From assembly GCA_009829735.1 (NCBI GenBank), contig CM020618.1, positions 24,351,346-24,415,345 on the forward strand: 64,000 nt of DNA. The letters are read 5' to 3'. This DNA is from Pyropia yezoensis (Eukaryota > Rhodophyta > Bangiophyceae > Bangiales > Bangiaceae). The translations under genes and the position numbers were made by a program. Below the pieces are notes generated by a model. That model saw only the letters and a program-made list of their open reading frames with translations, ran no database searches and was not told the DNA's origin. Below, piece by piece: positions 34,784-45,600 of this stretch. Within the stretch, counting starts at the first letter, position 1. Each line of letters starts with the position of its first letter.

Positions 34784-35591
34784 ATGGCTCGCCATGCTGC
34801 CGGCCGGATGCTCCTGGTCCTGCTACTGGGGCTGCTCCTGGCGGTGGCGGCTGCGGGATCCACGGGCGCGGACCGCGTGGACGGGGAGCGGCAGGTGTGG
34901 CGGGTGGTCATGGAGCATTTGAATGCGCTCAACGCTTGCAGCATTCGCCGGCTGATGGCGCAGCACCCGTAGGTTTGAGGGAGGTGGGCTGCGTGGAAGG
35001 GGTGGCGGGGGAGCCGGCATAGCGAAGGCGGAGGAGCGTTTCTGCGTCGGGGAGGAGGGAAAGGCCCTGGATAGGTTGTGGCACGTGCGTGTCAGAGTAA
35101 GGTCTGACCCGGTCCCGTGTCGCTCTTGGTCCTCCTTTTTTGGCTCGCCGCGTGTGCTGTTTCGGCACGCGTGCCCGCCCTGCACACCGTCCCAACTGGC
35201 ACGGCTTTGTTTCCTCCGCGGCTCGATTGCGTGACTGTTGCCGGACTGATCCCTCGGCCCCCCGCCCCCACCGCGGTTGCCGCCCTCGTCCAGTCCCGCC
35301 ATCACCTTTTTCAACGCCGGTGGCTCTGTCGTCCGCGGCCGCTCTGAGGTGGAGGACATGTACAAGGGCTTTTGTGTGCACCACCGGGACGGCGGCTTGG
35401 CGCCCTTTCGCTTCAAGGTCCTCGAGGCGCACCGTCTCGGCACCACGCTGTACACGCGCTGGCGCTTCACTTCCCCCGCGCTGTCACGCCCGTACGACGG
35501 CGCCGACGCGTACGGCACCAGGGGCGACAAGCTTGTGCGCATCGTGAGCACCTTTGACGGCAAGGAGCTCAAGTTCAAGCGCCGCAAGTGA
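34784..35591 (+). CDS. Small secreted NTF2-like (SnoaL-type fold) protein, copy 1
   Basis: Two exons, 34784..34968 and 35294..35591. The 325-bp intron has a GTAGGT donor and GTCCAG acceptor, phase 2. Total 160 aa. A signal peptide (MLLVLLLGLLLAVAAAGS) is followed by WRVVMEHLNALNACSIRRLM, then PAITFFNAGGSVVRGRSEVE, MYKGF, TLYTRWRFTSPAL and LVRIVSTFDGKELKF. An amphipathic helix pair followed by a strand with a GG turn, an RG..EV segment and paired strands is the pattern of NTF2-like cone folds, which bind small ligands or act as small enzymes. The function is unknown; the fold is inferred. A paralogue starts 4.05 kb downstream. Confidence 0.65.
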
Positions 35592-38310
35592 GCGGGGAAA
35601 TGGTGGCTTCGCGCGGAGGAACCGGTTCGGGGGGAGGGCGGAGCCAGCCGGGCGCTCAGCGAGGGCGGCCAGGATCGACGACCATTTTTTAGCGTTGCCA
35701 CTGGCAGACGGAGGTGACGACCCACATACATATGACTTGAGGTTTGATTGTGGGGTTTTTGTTTCGTTCACGTCAACAGTGTCTTGGCAGGCGTTCATTT
35801 GATGCCAGTGAGAGAAAGCTCTCTTCGGTGTCTGGCTGTGCATGGGATGGGGCAGGCGCGCAACTCTGTAGCTGGTCGGCTCGGACAGCAGTGTTGCCCG
35901 TCCCAACTGTTTGCGGCGCCCGCCCGACGGCCACAGCGGTGCGCCTGCACCGTGACTGCTGGTTGAGAGGCCCCGTTGCGTCTCAGCGACCAGATACTGT
36001 CTTGAGGGAGCCATGGATTCAGATGAGCCACTGTGAGACTGCCACGAGCTTCGCCTCAGCCTACAGCCGAACAATGGCTGTGAAAACTCAGCTTCCGGAG
36101 ACAGAGGCCCACCCGGGGAGCGAAGGGCGGTACGTCACCAACGACGACGGCGACGCGCTACGACAGGACCGACCACCCTCCCCGCTCTTCCGCATCCCAC
36201 GCCGCGCTGCTCATTTACGCGCCCATCACTCGTTCCACTCGGGTAAGAGGGGGTACCGCCGTTGTCGCCGGCCCCCCCCTTCGCACCTCTTTCTCGTGAC
36301 GGTCGGCCACCTCACCTGCTCCCGCCCCGTGCGGCGCCATCCCTTGCCCTCTTTCCCCCCCCCCCGCCCCGCTCCTACCGCCTCCTCCTACTGCCTGCCA
36401 TCCTGACCGCTTTGCTGCCGCGCCACGCTGCCCGCTTGCTTGCCCCTCACACCTCCCGCGTCCCCCTAACCGCCTCCCCACCGGCTGCTTTGCTGCTACG
36501 CCACTCCTGGATGTTTGGAACCCGACGCTTACCCCCCCCCCCCACACGATACCCCGCCCTACTCTCCGCCCGCCAGGACACTTGGCCGCCTTGTCTGTTT
36601 TTCTTTCTCTGCCCCACGCGCGCCCCTTCCCACCTCCCGCTCCCCATGGCCCCTGGCCGGCAAGATGCAGTGCCGTTTCGTTTGCTCCCTCGCTGCGCTG
36701 CCCTCTCGCTTGCCCCTCCACCCCCCCTCGCCGCGATGCACCCCCCACCAGGATGCTTTGTCTGCTCCCGCGCATTTCTGCACTCTCACCTGCCCCCCCC
36801 CCTCGCCCTCCCGTACTCCGCGCCCTCCAGGTCTCTCCTCCGCGTCTTCTGCAAGATGTGCAATCCCGACTGTGCAGAAAAGGTGGGCACCGACTGGGTG
36901 GCACCGACTGGGTGGGATCATCGCTGCAGCACGGCGGGTTCACGACAGGGCGGGCATGGTTCGCTTCACAAGTAGTCCCCATAAAATGAAATTTTCGACA
37001 ATTTCAACAACGATATGTTTCGTAGCGCAGGCTCACACATGCGCTTCTTGCGCTTCACCTCAGACATCCTACAAGAGGTCTGGGACCCCTGCCAAGGTAG
37101 AGAGAGCTACCCACAAGTGTCTTGACACGTTTGGAAATGACGCTCCTTCGACGCCAGACCCTTCGAGCTCGCAGCCGCCGCATCAGTGCGCTGAAGTGCC
37201 CGATTTGGTCAGCTTTATTGCGCGGAAATTTTTCCTGTACGACCACCTCGGCAGTTGGGGATATGCAAAGCACACAAATAGATGCCCCCTGAGCTGTGCT
37301 ACCCGTGAGAGAAAGCAGAACTCAGGAAGCTGGTGTAACAAAGAAGCTACGGCCGGTCAAAAAAGGGTCGTGCTCAGCCGCCTAAAGCTTTAGCTATGTG
37401 GAATCCACCTTTAAGACAGGATGTGCCAGCGTGAGAGTATGTACATATGTATGTATGGCGTGCCGACTCCTCGGATGGGCACAAGGCGTGCGAGCATACA
37501 TATGTACAAAGGTGGTTGTCTCCGAAAGAAAGCGTGGAGACCAATGTACATATGGTGCACTGGTGGTCCACAATGCCTCGACAATTCATTAGGGGGGGTC
37601 AGTGCTGGGCGGGGTGGCGGTGCTGTTGCTGCCAGGCGGCCCTTCTGGACCACTCTTCTCTCTCTTCTAGGTACTGTTAATGGGCCCGACTGGACATCAC
37701 AGTGACTTGACCATCGCCTGTCTTTCCATCCCTGCCCGTCGCCTGTCGTGCCCCTGTTGCACGCCGGATGTGGCACCGGGCGAAGAGTGCCTCGGTTGGC
37801 ACTATCCATGAGTGACCCACCAGGCAGCTTCGTCGTCCTGGTCTTGCACCTCACCCACACCCGCCCCCACCGTCTCGCCCACCGTCTCGCCCACCAGCGT
37901 GGTGCTCTCGCAGTGCAGCCGATGGCGCGGCTGTCCACGAAATCCGAAGCCTCTCGCTGCAGTCGCCCGTCTGGCTCATTCCAAACGGTACACTCGTCTC
38001 TTTTCTCAGCGTGGCAGCGAAAGGGCACGTGTCCATCCCGTGCCCCCTTGAGAGGCCTCGTCCGGCGCAATCTCGCCGCCCCCCCCATCTTTCAAAAGGA
38101 AACATAAAAAACGAGGTCAGGTGGCGCGCGAATTCTGGTCGTGGAGAACGAATCCATCTGGCGGTGCTCCACAGGTGCTGCAGACCCAGCGACCCCTCTC
38201 CCCCCCCTTCCCCTTGGGACGCGCCTTGACAGCGTCTCCTCCCAACATTGCAGGCGCGTCCCCCCGGCCGACGGGCAGCAGCGCGGTGACCGCGCGCGCC
38301 CGCCAACGAG
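35592..38310. other. Intergenic between the NTF2-like copies
   Basis: 35600-36230 has no recognised gene. 36260-36850 is pyrimidine-rich, with CTTTGCTGC and CTTGCCCCTC words recurring as a degraded tandem repeat. GCACCGACTGGGTGG is doubled at about 36888-36917. 37440-37510 holds a small inverted repeat (listed). ORFs at 37750-38110 are unrecognised. Confidence 0.45.
37440..37508. repeat. Perfect 13-bp inverted repeat, possible small MITE or hairpin
   Basis: GTACATATGTATG is followed after about 40 bases by its exact reverse complement, CATACATATGTAC. A third partial copy, TGTACATATGG, lies at about 37545. No target duplication is evident. Confidence 0.6.
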
Positions 38311-38717
38311 ATGAGTGCGACGAGGCCCATCCTGCGGCCGGGTGAGGAGAGGCGGGGTCTTGGTCCGTCCCTTCTGGCCCCCGCGGGAAGTCTGGTGCCA
38401 TCGTCCCGCGCTTGTCCCTCCCCTGGCGGGAGATGTATTTACCGGGCGCCACAAACAGCGGAGTGGCCCGGGCGGGGTGGCCCGTTGCACTGTGCGGCCG
38501 CACGGGTGGCATTCCTCCCCCCCCGCCAGACCTCCTACTCTCCTGGCAGCTATGCCATCCAGGAGCACGTGCAGCGCTACCCTGCAGGGCCGTTGGAATT
38601 CTTTCGACAGCACCCTCAGTACAAGAGGGTAGGCGGGACCAGTCCTCCCCCCGGCTCCAGTCCGTGTACACTCTGTCACCATCGCCACCACAGCCGGCTG
38701 CCCTCAACCCCGCGTGA
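38311..38717 (+). CDS. Possible 3' exons of an unrecognised gene
   Basis: The best-supported part is 38531-38628, which reads TSYSPGSYAIQEHVQRYPAG then PLEFFRQHPQYKR. It ends at a GTAGGC donor. After a 65-bp intron a CACCACAG acceptor opens a final exon, 38694..38717, encoding PAALNPA and a stop, with phase 0 throughout. The start of the exon is uncertain; the frame is open back to 38311. I do not recognise the protein. The end lies 118 bases before the start of the second NTF2-like gene. Confidence 0.35.
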
Positions 38718-38835
38718 GCAGCTTGCTGTTACCCTCCTCTCTTTGTGCCGCCTCCTCGCAGTCCTTTCCCCCCCAGCCCGCCTGCCGGCCCTTCTTCCCA
38801 CTCCCCTTCGCTCCTTTCTGGCATTGAATCCCGCC

Positions 38836-39608
38836 ATGGCCCGGACCGTGGCTGTTTGGGTGCTCCTTGCTCTGGTGGTGGCGCTGGTGTTGGCACAGAC
38901 AGCGGCCGCGTCTACCAGGGCGGACCGCGTCGCTGGGGAGCGGCGGGTGTGGCGGGTGGTCATGGAGCACTTGAACGCGCTCAACAAGTGCAGCGTGCGC
39001 CGGTTGATGGCTCAGCACCCGTACGTTGGGCGGGTGTTGCGCAGTGAGGAGTAGGGGTGGGACGGCCGAACGAGTGAAGGGGTCACGCAGTGACAGAGAA
39101 GAGTATTCGTCGAGGGAGCGGCAGCGGCTATGCTGTCGTTGCCTCCGGTCCAGACGCTCTCGTCTCCCGTGATTGCTATTTCTGTAATGTGCGCCCTGAC
39201 CTGTCGTGCCCACCACTAACACCACCCGCGCCCTTGCCCCCCCCTGCCTCGCGCGCCTCACCGCCTGCTTGAACGAACCCTCCTCCGCCCTCCCTACCGC
39301 TATGGCTGCGCTCCTCCAGACCCGCCGTGACCTTTTTCGGCGCCGGAGGCTCGGTCACCCGCGGGCGACACAACGTCGAGGCCATGTACAAGGGCTTGTG
39401 CAGCCCAGATGCCGGCCTGACCCCCTTTCACTTTGAAGCCCTGGAGTCGCACCGGCTCGGCACCACGCTGTACACGCGCTGGCGCTTCACTTCCCCCGCG
39501 CTGTCGGAGCCGTACGATGGCGCCGACGCGTACGGGACAAAGGGCAACCAGCTCGTTCGCGTGGTGAGCACATTTGACGTCAAGGAGCTCCAGTTCAATC
39601 GCAAGTGA
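38836..39608 (+). CDS. Small secreted NTF2-like protein, copy 2
   Basis: Two exons, 38836..39020 and 39320..39608. The 299-bp intron has a GTACGT donor and CTCCAG acceptor, at the same position and phase (2) as copy 1. Total 157 aa. A signal peptide (VWVLLALVVALVLAQTAAAS) precedes WRVVMEHLNALNKCSVRRLM and PAVTFFGAGGSVTRGRHNVE. The C-terminal half is close to copy 1, and about 50 bases within it, at about 39446-39495, are identical, including third codon positions. The N-terminal half of exon 2 is more diverged. Exon 1 lengths are identical (185 bases). Tandem duplication is clear. Function as for copy 1: small-ligand binding or enzymatic, unproven. Confidence 0.65.
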
Positions 39609-40497
39609 GCGATAGCTGATGGTATCAAGAGGGGAACCTGATCGGAGGGGGGGGGGGGCGGAACCGGTCGGTCCCGAACGATAGCCGTCAGGGATGTGGG
39701 ACAACGCCCTCTTGTTTTGTCACCACTGCCGAACGGAGTAGCGATCTGAGGCCTCTGGGATGGCTGTGAGAAGCGTCATAGTTTTCATTTTTGCCCGTGT
39801 ATTGCCTGGCGCCTGTGAAGGTTGACTGTCGCTCGGGGTGGGAGATGGTGTGGTTATCGGAATTCAATGATTACAGCATGTCGTGTCTACCCAAGACTGA
39901 AGATCAGGGAGTCATCGCTGGTAAGTATTTTATTTCGGGTAGCAATGTCCTTCGTAGCAGTACTTTCACCTGTGCAGTCGTCTACCTCAAGTTTTTGCAG
40001 TCGGTCATCCGGCTGCACTCTCGCGTGCGCCGGGCCTCCACTGCCCGACGCGGTGCCCATCCTTTGGAAAGAGAAATACGAAGAATACAGAACGCGCAAA
40101 GCGTGACGTCCGCCCGACAGTCTGCCGCACGGTGCGGCGGCGGACCAGCCCCCCGCTCTCAGCATCCCCGCCCGCCGAGGCCTGCCTGACACGACCGCCT
40201 CAGCCGGCCGTCCACGACCTCGACCGGCAGGCTCGTGCTTCGCGCTGCCTCCTGTTGTGCGTGCACGGGTGTACAGCACACGATCATCCCCTTTCTTATT
40301 CTGCACGCGCCGCCACCCTCCCTCCTCTTTGGGTGTGCCCACTCAGTGATGGGGGTGGGGGCGGGCGAGGGTGGCGGATTGAGGCCAACTCTATGACCCA
40401 CGCGGTCGCCAACGTTCCGTTTTACCTCCACCCGTGTCGTGTCGTACCGACGGGCCGTTCCACCGAAGGGCGGCCTGCCCAATTGGACGACACGCCG
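39609..40497. other. Intergenic
   Basis: No gene recognised. The first 150 bases resemble the 3' flank of NTF2-like copy 1 (CACTGCC..ACGGAG), so the duplicated unit seems to include the 3' untranslated region. Confidence 0.45.
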
Positions 40498-41147
40498 CCA
40501 TCGTCTCCAAAACCCGAAACCGACTAATCCGCTGGACACAAAGAGCCATTCGCACATGGCGTAAATAGCGTTCTTTTTCAACCAAGGCCCACGCCAATGA
40601 ATAGGACACTGAGAACTCGGTCGGAACACAGCGCCTTGGGACCAGGCAGCTCTCGTGGTTCTGTCTCACGTGCTTATATGAGGAGCCAATACAAAGCGAG
40701 GAGAGATGGTGCGTATCCAGTCCCGAGATCACGCCCATTGCAAGTCTTTCTTGATAGCGGCTGCTCCGAGGACTTGATTTGCCATCGGCTGCTCTTCTGG
40801 CGTCAAGTCTCGATCTCGCTCTGTCGGCGCCTCGCACGCTCGCTCCTTTTCGCCGCCGCGTTTTTGGCAAGTCTTGGGAGCAGCCGCTATCCAGAAAGAC
40901 TTGCAATGGGCCTGATCTCGGGACTGTAGAGGCACCATCTCTCCTCGCTTTCTATTGGCTCCTCAAATACGCACATGAGATAGAACCCCGAGAGTTGTCT
41001 GGTCCCAAGGCACTGTTTTCCGACCGAGTTCTTAGTGTCCAATTCATTGGTGCGGGCCTTAGCAGAAAGCGAGCGTTATTGACGCTCTGCGCGAATGGCG
41101 CTTTGTGTCCAGCGGAATGGTCGGTTGCGGGTTTTGGAGACGATTGC
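40498..41147. mobile_element. Foldback element with 280-bp inverted arms
   Basis: The left arm, about 40498-40777, begins TCGTCTCCAAAACCCG. The right arm, about 40868-41147, is its reverse complement, ending GGGTTTTGGAGACGA. I estimate about 85% identity over 280 bases, with indels small enough that arm lengths agree. The 90-base loop (40778-40867) is not repeated. Blocks conserved in both arms include CGCTGGACACAAAG, GAGGAGAGATGGTGC and TAGCGGCTGCTCC. No ORF of its own. I see no target duplication, so superfamily cannot be named. Confidence 0.75.
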
Positions 41148-42637
41148 CCCCCCCCATTCCCGCACGCGGCCAGCGAGGGTGGGGGCGTGGCAGTGCAAGC
41201 CCACGACCGCCCGCTCCCTCCACCCCTTTCCCTCCCCCTTGGGTCCACAAACCCGGTCACGGGTGGCCGTGGGCCCTGTGTCGTCGCAAACGTCACCGGC
41301 ACTCGTCGTCGTCCCAACCTGTCACTCCAACCCCCCCCCCCCTGGGGCCCCCGCCCCTGGCCGTACTCGCCACCGCCACCGGCAGTCTCAGCCGTCGCCC
41401 ACGCTATGTAGGCACGTGCCATCCTCGGGGACTACAGTGCGCGTCGCCCCACCCGCCCTCCGCCCCTCGTATTGCGATCCATCTTCTGTAATTCTCTCTC
41501 GTTTGGAGCGTGTGCAAGCAGAGCAGGGTCACGCGCTGGCATCGCCTCGCAGGATGAGGATGCTTACGTCGCCCCCCCCCCCCCCCCCCTGTGCCCTCCC
41601 TGGCCGAGCCAATCTATCCCCCCGATCCCCCCATCCTAGAGGGGAAGGACAATCCCCTGCTGGCCCGCTCGGTCGGGGAGGACGGGTGGGCCGGGCAGCC
41701 GCGACGCCGGCAATCCTCGAGGCGGCCTCCCCCTCCACCCCCCCCACCAGGGCTGTCAGCCCCCCCATCCTCGTGCTCCCCCACCCAACCACATCCCACT
41801 GACGCCTCGACAGCTGCAATCACCGCTCCCCCCTCCCCCCCCCCCTGATACCTCACCCGGCCGGCAACGGGCTCGCCCGTTTGGGAAGCGCCCCGCCGTC
41901 CTCCTCCCCGCGGCTGAGCCTGCCAGCCCGGACCGCTTGACACCTGCTCCTCCCGACCCTCCCCCCCCCAATCCCCCCACACGCTCTCCCCCCTTCCCTG
42001 CCCCCCCTCCGCCCCCCTACCTCTGCCGCCCCACCACCGCCGCACACCCCCGCCGCTGCCGTGCGCGTCCGTGGCACTATGACCCACCCCCCCCCCCCCT
42101 CCCCTGGCCCTGTGCCACAGCACTGCGGCTGCCAGCCCCTCCTCCCTCCCTGGCCTGCCACCCACCCACCCTACCGCCGCCGGTACCAACCGGCGCAGCG
42201 GCGGCGGCGACGGCGGCGGGGGAGGAGGGGTGCCCCCCAGGCGCCCCGCCCCCCCCCCCCTCCCGCTGCCCAACGCCCCAGCCACGGCGTTATAGGCCTA
42301 GTCGGCAGCCGCCCCCGGTGGCGACGGTCCCTAGACAGCGCACCAACGACATTGGGGTTACAGACAAACGCCAACCCGCCGCCGCTGCTCGCCCGCTCCC
42401 CGCCCCGCCCCTCTCCCCTACTCCGCACGCGCGCTCCCCCTACCCCCCGCTCGCCCCCTCACCCACATCCCCACCCCCACCGCCGGCCGCTGCTCCTTCC
42501 CTTTCTCCGCCCCCACCCCCCACTCCTCCACCTTTCCTCCCCGCCCCGCCGGCCACTCTTGCCGTCGCTTCCCCGCCCCCCCCCCCTCCTCCCCGCCGGT
42601 TGCCCCCGCCTCCCCGCCGCTATGGCCGGCTGTCGCC
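41148..42637. other. C-rich upstream region of the malectin/PA14 gene
   Basis: Poly-C and CCGCC sequence with poly-Pro ORFs in several frames. Probably promoter and 5' leader of the gene at 42638. The overlapping 42061-44067 ORF is a shadow of that gene. Confidence 0.55.
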
Positions 42638-45600
42638 ATGGGAGACCGCCAGGGCGGGCCGCCCCCCCCCCCCCCCCGGGCAGGTGGCGCCCTCCCCTCT
42701 GTCAACGTGGCGTTCCCCCCCGCCCCCTCCGCCGCCGTGGGGGCGCCCCCAATAGGCTACCGCCGCCTCGGCCGCCTGGCCGCCGCGGCGGCGGCGGCGG
42801 CGGTCACCATTGCCACCGCCGTCACCGTGGCGGCGGCAACGGCCGCCCACCCCATCCCCGCCGGGGGGGTGCTGCCCCTGGCGGGCCGTGCCGAGGCCCC
42901 CGCCCCCGTCGTGCGGTGGAACGCCGGCGGCCCGCCTGCCGGCCTCTTTGCTGCCGACGGCGGCGGCACGTACGTCCTCCCCGCCGACGGCAGCGGCAGC
43001 GCCGGCGGCGCCGGCCCGTCGGCCGTCCACGTGGCCAGCGACCGGCCCATCCGCCGCGGGCGGGGGTGGTCACCCCTCTACCTCACCCACCGGTGGGCGG
43101 TGGGGCGTCTGCGGCTGGCCTTTCCCGTCCCCCCCGGCACCTACACTGTGACGCTGCTGTGGGCGGAGGTGTGGTTCTCCTCCCGCGGCCGTCGCGTCAT
43201 GCGCGTGGCGGTGGGCGACACGGTGGGGGAGGTGGGGCAGGCGCTCATCCCCAACCTGGACGTTGTGGCCGTCGCGGGGGCGCCCAACACGGCGCTGGTG
43301 CGGACCTTCCAGGGCGTGACCGTTTCATCGGGCGGGGCGCTGCTCGTCACCCTCGACGGGCTCGTCCAAAACCCCATGGTCAGCGGCGTCGTCGTGCGCC
43401 GCGTGTCGGCGGCGGCGCGCCCGCCGGCGGCAACGCTGCCGCCGCCGACACCGCCACCCGCGGCGACTGCGGAACCGCCGCTAGCGCCCGCCCCCCAGAC
43501 TGGTGGCGGGGAGGCCACGCCCGACCACCGCGCGCACGCCGTCCCCGGCGGCCCGTACGAGGCGACCGACTTTTCCAAGAACGGCACCGCCCCCGTCACG
43601 CTCGACGGCATCCTCTCCCACTCGCACTACTTTGCGGCAGGCCCCCCCGCCGTGTCGGGCCTGGTCGTCCGGTACGTGTGGGCGCACGCGGCGACGGGGG
43701 TGGAGATTGGCCGCGGACCCGTCATCACGCACGCCTTCCCCACGGGCGTCACCCCCGTGCGGCTGACCGTGACGGACAATACGGGCGACGTGGCGACGGC
43801 GGTGACGACCGTCACCGTGCGGACCGCCTTCACGCCGGGCGCCTACTTTTACGGCTACCCCGCCGCCGCCCCCGTCGGCGGCACCGTCGGCCCCCGGGGG
43901 CTGGGGACCAAGTCCTCCCTCCCCGCCGACGGCCTGTCGCTGCTGCCGCTCAGCGCCAACGGGGCTGCCGCCGACGCGGTGCGGCCGACGCTGGGCACGG
44001 CGGTGGAGCGCATTGCGTTTTGGTCGGCCGCCGACTTCCCCGGCGCCGCGTTTACCACCGCCGCTGAGGCGGGGTGGGGTGCCCGGCTGGTTGCGGAGCT
44101 CCGCCCCCGCCGGTCTGGCCCGCACACGCTGTCGGTCATCCACGATGGGCCCGTGCGGGTGCTCCTCGACGGCGTGGAGGTGCTGTCGGGGGCGGCACCC
44201 CCGGGTGGGGGGGTGACCACCACCACCGCCGCCACGCCGGTTGAGCTGGTGGGGGGCTCCTCTACCCCGCTGCAGGTGCTCTACTGGCAGGCGTCGTCCA
44301 AGGCGCGGCTGGTCCTCCAGATGCGCCGCCCGGGGGAGGCCAAGACGTACGCGGTGCAGGCGGGGGAGCTCGGCTATGACACCGCCGCCGTGCTGCCGGT
44401 GCTCACGTCGGTCAGCCGGCGGTCGGGGTCTGCCGCGGGGGGCGACCGCCTCCTTCTCAAGGGCAGCGGCCTGCTCAATGACTTCCGGGTCATGTTTGGT
44501 GACGTTGAGGCGGAGAATGTGATGCGGTCGGCCGCTGACGGCACCGAGGTGGTAGTGCTGGTGCCCGCCCGCCCGGCCGACAGCGGCGCCGCCACTGTCG
44601 ACGTGCGCGTGGTCAATGGGGTGGGCGCATCCAACGCCCTCCCCTTTGACTATATCGTGGGCGGGGCGCCGCCGGTGCGGTTCTCCGTCGAGACGCTCAA
44701 GGCGCCCGACGGGACGGCGTTTACCCTCGGCCAGGGGGTGACGTGCTCGGCGCGGGGCCCCGACGGACGCTACTACTTTGGCACCCAGGGGGGCGTCCTC
44801 CACGTCGTCACCGTGGACGAGTCGCGCGGCGTCGTGACGGACGGGTGCGCGACGGTGCCGCTGCCCGGCGGGCGGTCCATCCTGGGCCTGTCCTTTCCTC
44901 CCTCGGACGTGGCGGCGACGCGCCTGTTTGTGTCGACGAGCGTGCTGTTTTGGCTTGACAGGGGGGTGCTGCCGTATGCGTCGGGCTGGCGCAACGGGCG
45001 GGTGGACCTGTACACCCCCACCGCTGACGGGTGCTGGGCGTATGGGCGGCCCGTCCTGTCTGGCCTGCCGGTGAGCAACCACGACCACGGCGTTAATGGG
45101 CACGCGTGGGATGATGACGGGCGGCTCTACGTGTCGGTGGGGGGAAGCACCAACGCGGGGGTGGCGGTGCGGGGGGCGACCAAGGCGGAGAGGGACCTTA
45201 TTGGGGGGGTTCCCGACTCGCCACTATCGGCGGCGGTGCTTGTGGCGGACGTGGACGCGCCAGGCTTTGACGGCGCCGTCACGTACAACGCGGCCGGCAC
45301 CCCAGACGTGGCCACCATCCGCACCGGGAATGTAAGCGTCTACGCGTCGGGCGTGCGCAACGCGTTTGCGCTCGCCTACACGTCGCGTGGGGCCATCTAT
45401 GCGGCGGATAACGGGCCGAACGCGGGATACGGGCCCGCCTCCACGTCGTGTACCACCCGCGGGGCGGACCCCCAGACGGGTGACGCCCTCCTCCGCATCA
45501 CCGCGGGTGCCTATTACGGGTCTCCCAACCGCAACCGCGGGCGGGAAGACCCGCGGCAGTGCGTGTACGTGGCGCCCATGGGCCCGCGGCCGGCGGGGGG

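Noticed and set aside
42061-44067. 668-codon ORF overlapping the malectin/PA14 gene.
   Set aside because: It is the Arg/Pro-rich shadow of the real frame, with no domain of its own.
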